Shown here: piece by piece, positions 7,871 through 15,548 of the stretch | How the letters are laid out: each line of letters starts with the position of its first letter | How positions within the stretch are numbered: the first letter of the stretch is position 1 | Origin: DASRJW01 sp964567755 | GTDB taxonomy: Bacteria; Krumholzibacteriota; Krumholzibacteriia; G020349025 | Direction of reading: 5' to 3' | DNA: 64,000 nucleotides | Assembly (NCBI GenBank): GCA_964567755.1 | Contig: CAZMNW010000019.1 | Span: 10,888-74,887 of the forward strand | Notes under the pieces: generated by a model | What the model saw: the letters and a program-made list of their open reading frames with translations, nothing else | What the model was told of the DNA's origin: nothing | Database searches by the model: none | Position numbers and translations under genes: made by a program

Positions 7871-9768
7871 TGGCGCTCGAGAGACATTCGCGCGCCGCGC
7901 AACTCTTGCACTGGGCCGCTCCCGGGGCGCTCGCGCTCGTTCACTTCGTGGCACTCGTGGTCTTCGGTCTCCTCCCGGCAGCCGGTTTCGTGTTCGTTTC
8001 GCGCTGCCTGACGCTCCTGCACCTGCGTCACGACCTCGGCCGTTTGCGGGCGCGAGGGCCGCGTACGCTCTTGCACGTCCTGACTGCGTGCGCGGCGCTC
8101 ACCATCGCCAGCAACAGCCTGCACCGGATCGATGGGCCTGACGGAGACTCGATTTTATCGTTGCGACTCGTGCCGATCGCTGCCGCTGCCGCCGGCTACC
8201 TCGCTGTTTTGGCCTTGGCCGCCGCGGTCCGGGCGTTGTGGAACCGCACCCAGCGTGGCCACACGGACGCCGTACGCATGCTCATGACCAGCATCGACGC
8301 TGCCGATCCGATGACACGTGGGCAGTCGAATCGCATCGCCAAGTTGTCGGTGCAAGTGGGTCGCCACCTCGGTCTCGACACGGCGGAGATCGAAGAACTG
8401 GAGTACGCGGCGCTGTTGCACGAGATGGGGCGTACCGCCATTCAGCGCGATCTCGTCGCCAAACCCGGCGCGCTCAGCAATCAGGAGCAAGCGGCGCTGC
8501 GCACCCATCCTGTGCTCGGGAGTCAGGCGGTGCAGCGCTTCGGCTTCTTCCCCGGGGCGGCGCGTATCGTCCTCGCGCACCACGAACAACCGGACGGCAA
8601 GGGATATCCAGAGGGGCTGCGCGCGGACGCGATCCCGCTCGGCAGCCGCATCCTGATGGCCGCGGCCGCCTTCGACGCCATGACCTCGCATCGGCCGTAC
8701 CGCCGCGGGCTCACGCCCGAAGTGGCTTTGGAACGACTGCTGGATCTCGCCGGGAAACAGTTCTTCCCGGACGTCGTGGAAGCGTTCATCGATCTGTACA
8801 CGAGCGGCGAGCTCTTCTGTGCCTTCGATGCGGCCGAGCTCGAGCACTTTGCCGCCGAGTCGGGGATGTCACAGCAGTTGCAACAACATCTGAGCCAGCG
8901 CGGACTCCAGCTCTCGGCCGCTGCCCTTCGCACCCCGGCCGATCTCGACGACGTTCCCGTCCTCGAGCTGCCGCCCCCGTCCCGCCACGAGGTCGCGGTG
9001 CGCCGGTTCGATGTCGGCGCCGGACTCGAGCTCCAGGTCGCCTCGCAGAGCGACGTCGGCTGCCAACGCGAGCACAATGAAGATACCATCGGGCACTTCA
9101 CCAGCGCGCAGAGCGCGTACGGTTGCCTGCTCGTCGTTGCCGACGGCATGGGTGGAGCAGCCGCCGGCGAGGTGGCCAGTTGTTTGGCCGTCGATCGGGT
9201 GCAGGAGAATTACTTCGCCAACGCAGTGGATGATTCGGTCCGAGTTGCATTGCACCAAGCCATGCAGCAGGCCAACGAGTTCGTTCATTCACGCGCGACG
9301 ACGGATCGTCGTCTCGCCGGCATGGGAACCACCTGCACCGCTTGTGTCATTCGTGGCGAGGAACTGCACGTGGGTCACGTGGGAGACAGTCGCGCCTATC
9401 TGGTGCGCGGCCATGGCATCGAAGCCCTCACCCGCGATCACACCCTCGCCGCCGAGCTGCAATTGGTGACGGGCGGCACGCCACACGCCGACGCACACCA
9501 CGTGCTCACCCGTTGCCTGGGCACGCGTGCCGAGATCGAGATCGATCTGGCGCCGCCGGCCCGCTTGCAGCCGGGCGATATCGTCATCCTGTGCTCCGAT
9601 GGCCTGCACAATCAGATCGAGGACCACGAGATTCTCGCTTTCGTGGACCGCGAAGCTCCCGACCACGCTTGCAGCGGCCTCATCGAGCTCGCCCTGGCGC
9701 GTGGCGCCCCCGACAATGTCTCCGTCGTCGTCGCCAGAGTCGAGTCCTCAGGCTCATTGACGCGGTGA
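7870..9768 (+). CDS. Membrane-anchored HD-GYP and PP2C phosphatase fusion protein
   Basis: The 632-residue protein has about three N-terminal transmembrane helices (within residues 15-125), an HD-GYP domain (about 136-310) and a PP2C-type Ser/Thr phosphatase domain (about 387-630). HD-GYP elements include HHEQPDGKGYP (His237 on) and FDAMTSHRPYR. The defining His-Asp pair is His184-Glu185 (LLHEMGR), so cyclic-di-GMP hydrolysis may be altered or lost. PP2C elements look intact: EHNEDTIG, VVADGMGG, GTT, HVGDSRAYL, CSDGL and DNVSVVV. As last gene of the operon it is the natural eraser for the upstream kinase and may link that switch to c-di-GMP. An overlapping GTG at 7867 is an alternative start. 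Confidence 0.9.
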   Translation: MALERHSRAAQLLHWAAPGALALVHFVALVVFGLLPAAGFVFVSRCLTLLHLRHDLGRLRARGPRTLLHVLTACAALTIASNSLHRIDGPDGDSILSLRLVPIAAAAAGYLAVLALAAAVRALWNRTQRGHTDAVRMLMTSIDAADPMTRGQSNRIAKLSVQVGRHLGLDTAEIEELEYAALLHEMGRTAIQRDLVAKPGALSNQEQAALRTHPVLGSQAVQRFGFFPGAARIVLAHHEQPDGKGYPEGLRADAIPLGSRILMAAAAFDAMTSHRPYRRGLTPEVALERLLDLAGKQFFPDVVEAFIDLYTSGELFCAFDAAELEHFAAESGMSQQLQQHLSQRGLQLSAAALRTPADLDDVPVLELPPPSRHEVAVRRFDVGAGLELQVASQSDVGCQREHNEDTIGHFTSAQSAYGCLLVVADGMGGAAAGEVASCLAVDRVQENYFANAVDDSVRVALHQAMQQANEFVHSRATTDRRLAGMGTTCTACVIRGEELHVGHVGDSRAYLVRGHGIEALTRDHTLAAELQLVTGGTPHADAHHVLTRCLGTRAEIEIDLAPPARLQPGDIVILCSDGLHNQIEDHEILAFVDREAPDHACSGLIELALARGAPDNVSVVVARVESSGSLTR

Positions 9769-9811
9769 TTGCGCTATTCCCCCCAGTCCCCGGCGCGACA
9801 CCGACCCGCGT

Positions 9812-9841
9812 TTGACGCCTCCAGATCGAATTCTCTACGCT
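9812..9841 (+). promoter_or_regulatory. Putative promoter upstream of the 9942 lipoprotein gene
   Basis: TTGACG (9812-9817) and TACGCT (9836-9841) are separated by 18 bases, about 100 bases before the GTG start. Confidence 0.5.
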
Positions 9842-9941
9842 TATCTCTCATCTCATTCCACCCCCCTCGACCCGCTGGGTCGCATTGTCACGCCCTGGAT
9901 TTCGTGCTGGTGCGTGCGTCGCACCGTCGCCGGAGGCGAGA

Positions 9942-11291
9942 GTGGCGTTTATTCGTCTGTGGATCCAACATTCGCCATCGTTGGGCTTCTGCGTCTGCGC
10001 GCTCCTCTGCCTCACCCGCTGTAGCGCGGAAAGTCCCGCAACGTTCACACCGAGTGGCGCCGAGGCCACCAAGAGCGAAGTATTGGATCCCGGGGCGGGT
10101 GATGCGGGTGGCAAGCGTGCAGCCCGCGTATACATCTGGGAGAACCCCGACGTGCTCATGCAGTTGCCCCAATCCGGAGCCGGATGGGTGAATCTGCAGA
10201 AGTTCGCGCAGAACAATTTTGTGTTCGGCGGGCCCGACACTGGCAGGTTCGACGTCACTCTCTTCCACAAGGCCGGCGATGCCGATGTCCTCGCACTCGC
10301 CAAAGCTCTGGTGTTCGTGCGCACGTCCTTTCCCTGGTCCTACCGTCAAGACATCCAGCGCGCGGTGCAGGAGATCATGGACGAGTGGAGCAACCCGACC
10401 GCCGTCGACTGCCGCAACGAGCAGCTGTCGGTGGCACGCAACCTGACGAGTTGGATCCTCGCGGCGGACTACGTCGGGCTCGACGAGCCACTGGCCACGA
10501 ACTTTCGCAGCTGGCTCGGGACGATGATCGATGCGCCGCTGTGCGAAACCTCGGATTGCGTGCGCGACGACCGTTCGCTGCGCGCGATCATGCTCGATCG
10601 TCCGAACAACTGGGGAACGATGTCGATGGCGGCGCTCGCGGCCGTCGCGGCCTACCGCAACGACGTGAACCTGCTCGCGGAAGTCCGCCACGTTTTCGAT
10701 GGTTGGCTGGGGGACCGACAGGAATACACGGGGTTCAATTACGGCGACCTGTGTTGGCAGCCGAACCCAGCGCAGCCCGTTGGCGTCGGCCCTCCAGGCA
10801 GCGTCGTCAGCGCTGGCGCTTGCACCTATCCCATGGACGGCGCACTCGCCGAAGAGTTGCGGCGTTCCTTTTTCTGCGTCACCGATTCCACGCTCTGCGA
10901 CGCGGAGGATGATTGCGATGCCACCACCCCCGGCATCCAATGTCCCGTCACCGCCTGTCCGGAAAACGTGTGCGCTCAAACCGCGGGCCAGTTCCAATAC
11001 AATGGCTACATCCATGGCGCGCTTGCGGGGGCCGTGGTCTGCGCCGAGATCCTGAGCCACCGCGGTTACGCCGACGTCTATCGCTGGGAGGAAGGAGCGC
11101 TGAAGCGCGCGGCGCAATGGTTGCTCGATCGCGAGGCGCAGGATCCATCGAACGACTGGTGGTTCTCCGGCAACGACACGTTCGTCCCATGGATCCTCAA
11201 CAAGGCCTACGGCACGTCGTTCCCGGCCACGCACGACCACACCGTCGGCCGCAACATGGATTTCACTGACTGGACGCATTCGACGCCGTAG
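9942..11291 (+). CDS. Alginate-lyase-like lipoprotein
   Basis: The GTG at 9942 follows GGAGGCGAG (9932-9940) and gives a 449-residue product with a lipoprotein signal ending LCLTRC (Cys27). The mature part resembles the all-helical (alpha/alpha) toroid of alginate lyase family proteins. It has an N-terminal 'SVARNLTSWILAADYVGL' helix, a central NNWGTMSMAALAAVAAY segment matching the NNW/H region of that family, and a 'GYIHGALAGAVVCAEIL' helix. A Cys-rich insertion (about residues 300-350) is unusual and may be disulfide-stabilised. The likely role is periplasmic or surface polyuronate degradation, but the catalytic His/Tyr set is not certain by eye. It appears monocistronic. Confidence 0.6.
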   Translation: MAFIRLWIQHSPSLGFCVCALLCLTRCSAESPATFTPSGAEATKSEVLDPGAGDAGGKRAARVYIWENPDVLMQLPQSGAGWVNLQKFAQNNFVFGGPDTGRFDVTLFHKAGDADVLALAKALVFVRTSFPWSYRQDIQRAVQEIMDEWSNPTAVDCRNEQLSVARNLTSWILAADYVGLDEPLATNFRSWLGTMIDAPLCETSDCVRDDRSLRAIMLDRPNNWGTMSMAALAAVAAYRNDVNLLAEVRHVFDGWLGDRQEYTGFNYGDLCWQPNPAQPVGVGPPGSVVSAGACTYPMDGALAEELRRSFFCVTDSTLCDAEDDCDATTPGIQCPVTACPENVCAQTAGQFQYNGYIHGALAGAVVCAEILSHRGYADVYRWEEGALKRAAQWLLDREAQDPSNDWWFSGNDTFVPWILNKAYGTSFPATHDHTVGRNMDFTDWTHSTP

Positions 11292-11382
11292 GGCCGTCGT
11301 GCATGCGAAGATCTTAGCTCCGGTTCGAGCGCTCGGAGTGTGGCGGGGGGCCCGTCGGCTCACGACCCGCCGCCAATCCCTC

Positions 11383-11411
11383 TTGACGCTCCACACCGTC
11401 CACCCTACGCT
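11383..11411 (+). promoter_or_regulatory. Putative promoter for cca
   Basis: TTGACG (11383-11388) and TACGCT (11406-11411) are separated by 17 bases and lie 34 bases before the ATG at 11445. Confidence 0.55.
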
Positions 11412-11444
11412 CGCAGCGTGTGCGATGCCCGAGCCACGAGACCC

Positions 11445-12869
11445 ATGCCAATGCCGACATTTCCCATCACCCATGCGCTTCGACGCCTCCTGGACTGCAT
11501 CCGGGAAGCTGGCGGTCGGCCCTATGTCGTGGGTGGCGCCGTGCGTGATTGCCTCATGGGAGGAGTCGCGACGCGTGACGTCGATGTCGAGGTCTTCCAG
11601 TTGCCGCTTGCGGACTTGGAGGCCGCGCTCGCGCGCGCGTTCCAAGTCGACGCCGTGGGACGCAGCTTTGGCGTCCTGAAAGTCGGCGTCGAGGAAGTCG
11701 TGTTCGATGTCGCAATCCCGCGTGCCGAGTCCAAGAGCGGGGAGGGTCACCGTGGGTTCCATGTCGAGTCGGATCCGCACATGGCCTTCGCCGTCGCGGC
11801 CGCCAGGCGCGATTTGACCATCAACGCCATCGGCTGGGACCCTGAAAGCGAGCGTTTCGAGGATCCGCATGGCGGCATCGAAGACATCGTCCGGCGGCGC
11901 ATCCGCCATGTGGGTCCCGCCTTCGTCGAGGACCCTTTGCGCGTGCTGCGCGTCTGTCGCTTCGCCGCGCGCTTCGATTTCACCATCGACCCGGCCACGC
12001 TCTCGCTCTGCCGCACGCTGCGACCGGAGTTGGCCACACTTCCGGTCGAGCGATTGTGGGAAGAGTGGAAGAAGCTCTTGCTTGAATCCAAGCACCCTGC
12101 GATCGGCCTCGACGCACTGCGCGAGACGGAGGCTCTGACTCTGTTTCCCGAACTGCAGGCAATGCTCCACGTCGCGCAAGACCCCGAATGGCATCCCGAA
12201 GGCCAAGACCATGCGCTCGGCAGCCTCTGGGTTCACACCGGGATGGTCGTCGACGCGGCGGTGCGTGTGCTCGCAGACGATGCGATCGAGGACGACGAGG
12301 AACGTCTCATCGTTCTCTTGGGTGCGCTCTGCCATGACCTCGGCAAGCCAGCGACGACCGAGTTTCGCGCTGGCCGTTGGCGCACACTCGGTCACGAGTC
12401 AGCGGGCGAGCCTCCGACGCGGAGCTTCCTCGCAGACATTGGCTGTCCTCCGAGGATCGTCACAGCCGTCGTCCCGCTCGTCTTGGAACACCTGAAGCCA
12501 TTCGACTTCCATCGCAGCGGCGCATCGAACGCCGCCATCCGCCGGCTCGCGCTTCGGGTGCCGATCACACGTCTCTGCCGCGTCGCGCGCGCCGATTTCC
12601 TCGGCCGCACGACCCCCGAGGCCTTGGCATGCACGGATTCTCGCCAGCTGGAGTCGATCACCTGGCTGCTCGAACGCGCCGACGAGTTGAAGGTGATCGA
12701 CGCGGCGCCGAAACCACTTCTCATGGGTCGCCACCTCCTGGCGCTCGGCGTGCAGCCGGGCACAGAGATGGGCGCGATCCTGAAGGCTGCCTTCGAAGCA
12801 CAGCTGGAAGGAGCCTTCGAAGACGAGACTGGCGCCCTGCATTGGGCGAGACAACATCTCGCCTCGTGA
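11445..12869 (+). CDS. cca: CCA-adding tRNA nucleotidyltransferase with HD domain
   Basis: The 474-residue protein starts at ATG 11445 (or 11451, two codons later). It has the class II nucleotidyltransferase head: VVGGAVRD (Gly30-Asp35) and the metal-binding RDVDVEVF (Asp45, Asp47). Next come the DLTINAI and VEDPLRVLRVCRFAARF neck motifs and a C-terminal HD domain (CHDLGKP, near residue 297). It adds or repairs the 3' CCA of tRNAs in the cytoplasm; the HD domain is found in many bacterial enzymes and has phosphohydrolase activity in some. Poly(A) polymerases share the head, but the neck favours tRNA nucleotidyltransferase. It has its own promoter at 11383. Confidence 0.9.
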   Translation: MPMPTFPITHALRRLLDCIREAGGRPYVVGGAVRDCLMGGVATRDVDVEVFQLPLADLEAALARAFQVDAVGRSFGVLKVGVEEVVFDVAIPRAESKSGEGHRGFHVESDPHMAFAVAAARRDLTINAIGWDPESERFEDPHGGIEDIVRRRIRHVGPAFVEDPLRVLRVCRFAARFDFTIDPATLSLCRTLRPELATLPVERLWEEWKKLLLESKHPAIGLDALRETEALTLFPELQAMLHVAQDPEWHPEGQDHALGSLWVHTGMVVDAAVRVLADDAIEDDEERLIVLLGALCHDLGKPATTEFRAGRWRTLGHESAGEPPTRSFLADIGCPPRIVTAVVPLVLEHLKPFDFHRSGASNAAIRRLALRVPITRLCRVARADFLGRTTPEALACTDSRQLESITWLLERADELKVIDAAPKPLLMGRHLLALGVQPGTEMGAILKAAFEAQLEGAFEDETGALHWARQHLAS

Positions 12870-13062
12870 GCGCCCGCGCCAACGGGAATCGTCCACGGAC
12901 AGGCGCTCGGCACGGACACCGTGTTGGCAGCGTTTCACTCTGGCGGCGGGCCCGGCCATCGCGTAGACTTGCGGGCGATCGACCACATTGAAACACCGAC
13001 CTGGCACGGGTCCACGCCGCGGCCTCGGCAGGATCGCGCGCCACTACAGGCGGAGGCACATC

Positions 13063-13740
13063 ATGAGCACAGCGATTGCATCCTGCGTCAAGCGCATTGG
13101 ATCGTGGGCAGTCGTTTTGGGTTTGGTCCCGGTCTTCGGGGCGAACGCCCAGGTCCTCATCAATGAAGTCGACGCCGACAACCCCTCCACCGACACGGCC
13201 GAGTTCGTCGAGCTGGTCGGCACGCCGGGCGCCTCGCTCACGGGCACTGTCGTGGTTTTTTACAACGGCTCCAACGACCTCTCGTACGCCGCGTTCGATC
13301 TCGACGGCATGAGCCTAGACGTGAACGGGCTGTTCGTGCTGGGAAACACCGCGGTCACGGGGGTGGATCTCGTTTTCACGGACAACAGTCTGCAAAACGG
13401 CCAAGACGCCGTGGCGCTGTATACGGCCAACGCATCGGACTTCCCGACGAATACGGCGGTGACTACGACCGGCCTCATCGATGCTCTGGTGTACGACACG
13501 AGCGACCCCGACGATGCGGGCTTGCTGGTGCTGCTCAACGGCGGCCAGCCCCAGGTGGACGAGAACGGCGCCGCCACGGGCACGACCGTGTCCATGCAGC
13601 GTTGTCCCGACGGCGCCGGTGGCGCGCGCAACACGACGGGCTATCTCCTGCGACCGCCGACGCCGAACTCGGCGAACGATTGCTCCGTGCCCGTAGAGCA
13701 GGAAACCTGGGGAGGCGTGAAGAAGCGCTTCCACGACTGA
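13063..13740 (+). CDS. Secreted lamin-tail-domain protein with C-terminal W-x-x-V-K motif
   Basis: The ATG at 13063 follows CGGAGG (13051-13056). The 225-residue product has a signal peptide ending GANAQ, then a lamin-tail (LTD) Ig-like domain beginning VLINEVDADNPSTDTAEFVE and running through 'LNGGQPQVDENG' and 'TGTTVSMQRCPDG'. LTD domains occur in secreted bacterial nucleases and surface proteins as adhesion or binding modules. No catalytic domain is attached. The last residues, QETWGGVKKRFHD, match the ends of the two paralogues at 19692 and 20750 and may be a sorting signal. A large hairpin follows at 13761. Confidence 0.8.
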   Translation: MSTAIASCVKRIGSWAVVLGLVPVFGANAQVLINEVDADNPSTDTAEFVELVGTPGASLTGTVVVFYNGSNDLSYAAFDLDGMSLDVNGLFVLGNTAVTGVDLVFTDNSLQNGQDAVALYTANASDFPTNTAVTTTGLIDALVYDTSDPDDAGLLVLLNGGQPQVDENGAATGTTVSMQRCPDGAGGARNTTGYLLRPPTPNSANDCSVPVEQETWGGVKKRFHD

Positions 13741-13760
13741 CGGCGCCCAGCGCTCATTCC

Positions 13761-13801
13761 GTCGCCGAAGCCTGGGGACAATATTGCAAGGCTTCGGCGA
13801 C
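13761..13801. terminator. Perfect 12-bp hairpin between convergent genes
   Basis: GTCGCCGAAGCC (13761-13772) pairs exactly with GGCTTCGGCGAC (13790-13801) around a 17-base loop that itself contains the palindrome CAATATTG. It sits between the lamin-tail gene and the convergent barrel gene. There is no long T tract, so intrinsic termination is plausible but unproven. Confidence 0.6.
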
Positions 13802-13818
13802 GTGATCGAGCTCGAGCG

Positions 13819-14760
13819 TCAGAAGAAATATTGCATGGAGATTCGTGCCGTGATGCTCTCGAGGTTGGGGTCCTTCCACGCCACGGGGAAGCTCTGCCCC
13901 GACAGTTCGAGACCAATAGTGAAGTCTTCTCGGCCGCTGTAAGCCACTTGCAGCACGCTCGCGTGCGTGCCGTGTTCCGGGTCGCGGCTGTCGGCAAACG
14001 AGTCGTACGCATATCCCAGGGCCAGATACAGCGGTGCCGATGTGCGCGCATCCAGGTCGAAGCCGAAACTCGCGCCCACGCTGCAGAACCAGTCGTCCTC
14101 ATTCGCCCTGTTCACGGATTCACCGTAACCAAGATCGGCGGCCGCGGTCAGTCCCATCAGCTCGTTGAATCCACGCGCGTAGCGCAGTCCTGCCGTGCTG
14201 CGGAGAGTGGGGGTCGTGCGCACCAGCGGCACATCGGTCCCGGTCACGATCCCCTCGGCCCATTCGCGCACGCTCATCGACGTGATGCTCCGGTTCGCCA
14301 CCGCGAAGGACACCGCCAAGCAATCGTTGCTGTCTTGCCACGCCGGGACCCACCAGCCGAAGCGGAACGCGAAGGCCGTCGTCACCCCCTCGGCGAGCAG
14401 CGACTGCACTTCGGTTCCCAGACGGCCGACGCACCCGACCTCCACATGGAACCCGAGCCAGGGCTTGATTGCCTGCTGATAGTCGAAGGCGAGATTGGCG
14501 ACGAGGATGTCGCCCTCGAAACCAATCACCTTCGAGCTATCGATGATCGCCACAGAGGATTCGACGTCCAGCGCCTGACCGAGGCCGAGAATGTTGCGCA
14601 CTGAGGTACGGACGAAAGGCTGCGGCACGAGACTGTTGGGGACGAACAGGTGTCCGCCGAGATGCGCCATGCCGTTCCCGACTTGCTTCTCCTCGGCCTG
14701 CAGTGGGCCTGCGCCGGCGAGTGCGGCCAGCAGCAGCAGAATGCCCCTCGAGTGCATCAT
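13819..14760 (-). CDS. Outer-membrane beta-barrel protein
   Basis: The 313-residue protein has a signal peptide (MMHSRGILLLLAALAGAGPL, cleavage after QA). Alternating amphipathic strands run throughout, and the last strand ends in Phe-Phe (ISMQYFF), the terminal aromatic used by the BAM machinery. Strand-like blocks such as AYDSFADSRD and VLQVAYSGRE fit a barrel of about 12 strands. No family was recognised; it could be a transporter or a structural porin. The start overlaps the stop of the upstream barrel gene (ATGA, 14757-14760), so the two are co-translated. Confidence 0.7.
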   Translation of the reverse strand: MMHSRGILLLLAALAGAGPLQAEEKQVGNGMAHLGGHLFVPNSLVPQPFVRTSVRNILGLGQALDVESSVAIIDSSKVIGFEGDILVANLAFDYQQAIKPWLGFHVEVGCVGRLGTEVQSLLAEGVTTAFAFRFGWWVPAWQDSNDCLAVSFAVANRSITSMSVREWAEGIVTGTDVPLVRTTPTLRSTAGLRYARGFNELMGLTAAADLGYGESVNRANEDDWFCSVGASFGFDLDARTSAPLYLALGYAYDSFADSRDPEHGTHASVLQVAYSGREDFTIGLELSGQSFPVAWKDPNLESITARISMQYFF

Positions 14761-15407
14761 CGCGTCCCCCCGAGCGGCAACAGAAACCCGACGACGAGCT
14801 CGACGCTGGTCGAGCGGAAGCGGACCGGCAACGCGCCGCCTGATTCTTCCTTCTCGAAGTCCGCGACATTGAGCAGGCTCTGGGTGTAGCGGAGCTCCAG
14901 GTTGAGACTGGAACGATGCACCGGGAACACCACACCGAAGCCGACCTCGACCGCCAGGTCGAAGTCTCGCACCAGATGGCCGGCATCCTGCTCCTGCACG
15001 CCGTCGTCCAGCGTCACCTGCAGCGGGAAGCCGAGATCGAACCCCCCGGTGACGAACGTGCGCCGCGATCCCGCCATGATCTTGGCGAGGATCGGAACGG
15101 AGAGATAGTCCAAACGCACCTGCACGGAGTCGAGCGACGTGCCGTCGTCCTGTGCCACCAGGATGCGCGTTCCGCGCTGGACGAAGCGCGGCTGCAGGCT
15201 GAGTCGCACCTCGCGGGCGACGTCGAGTTCGAGGATGCCACCGGCCACGGCGCCGGCGCTCTTGCCATAACTCGTGTTGGCGGGAGCGTCGCCACTCAGA
15301 TCGGAGAAGCTGACACCGCCCTGCACGCCAATGGAAACGCCAGCGTCAGCTGGCGATGCGACCGTTGCAGCACACACCAGGGCGACCCACGTCATCCATC
15401 GCAACAC
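14757..15407 (-). CDS. PorT-like outer-membrane beta-barrel protein
   Basis: The likely start is GTG at 15407, 4 bases after GGAGG; upstream in-frame ATGs at 15425 and 15458 are alternatives. The 216-residue product has a signal peptide (MTWVALVCAATVASPADAG region). Its pattern is that of the PorT/OMP_b-brl_2 family: 'GVSIGVQGGVSFSDLSG', 'LQPRFVQRGT', 'VRLDYLSVPILAKI', 'GGFDLGFPLQV', then 'LNLELRYTQSL'. Such proteins are small 8-10-stranded outer-membrane barrels of mostly unknown function. It precedes the second barrel in a two-gene operon. Confidence 0.75.
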   Translation of the reverse strand: MLRWMTWVALVCAATVASPADAGVSIGVQGGVSFSDLSGDAPANTSYGKSAGAVAGGILELDVAREVRLSLQPRFVQRGTRILVAQDDGTSLDSVQVRLDYLSVPILAKIMAGSRRTFVTGGFDLGFPLQVTLDDGVQEQDAGHLVRDFDLAVEVGFGVVFPVHRSSLNLELRYTQSLLNVADFEKEESGGALPVRFRSTSVELVVGFLLPLGGTR

Positions 15408-15495
15408 GGTGCCTCCAACTCCCATCTCGATCGTCAAGCGCGATGGAGGCGATCCCATTCCTCGTCATAGGCACTTGCGATCCCCGAGCTGTCGC

Positions 15496-15525
15496 ATGCT
15501 AGGGAAGCCCTGCCCTTGTCGTCAA
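15496..15525 (-). promoter_or_regulatory. Putative promoter for the barrel operon
   Basis: Read on the minus strand, TTGACG (15525-15520) and TAGCAT (15501-15496) are separated by 18 bases, about 90 bases before the GTG at 15407. Confidence 0.55.
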
Positions 15526-15548
15526 GGAATCGGTTGCCGCATTCCGTT

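Noticed and set aside
9888..12395. Long minus-strand open frame (835 codons)
   Set aside because: It is antisense to the alginate-lyase-like gene and cca, low in domain signal, and an effect of high GC in the opposite frame.
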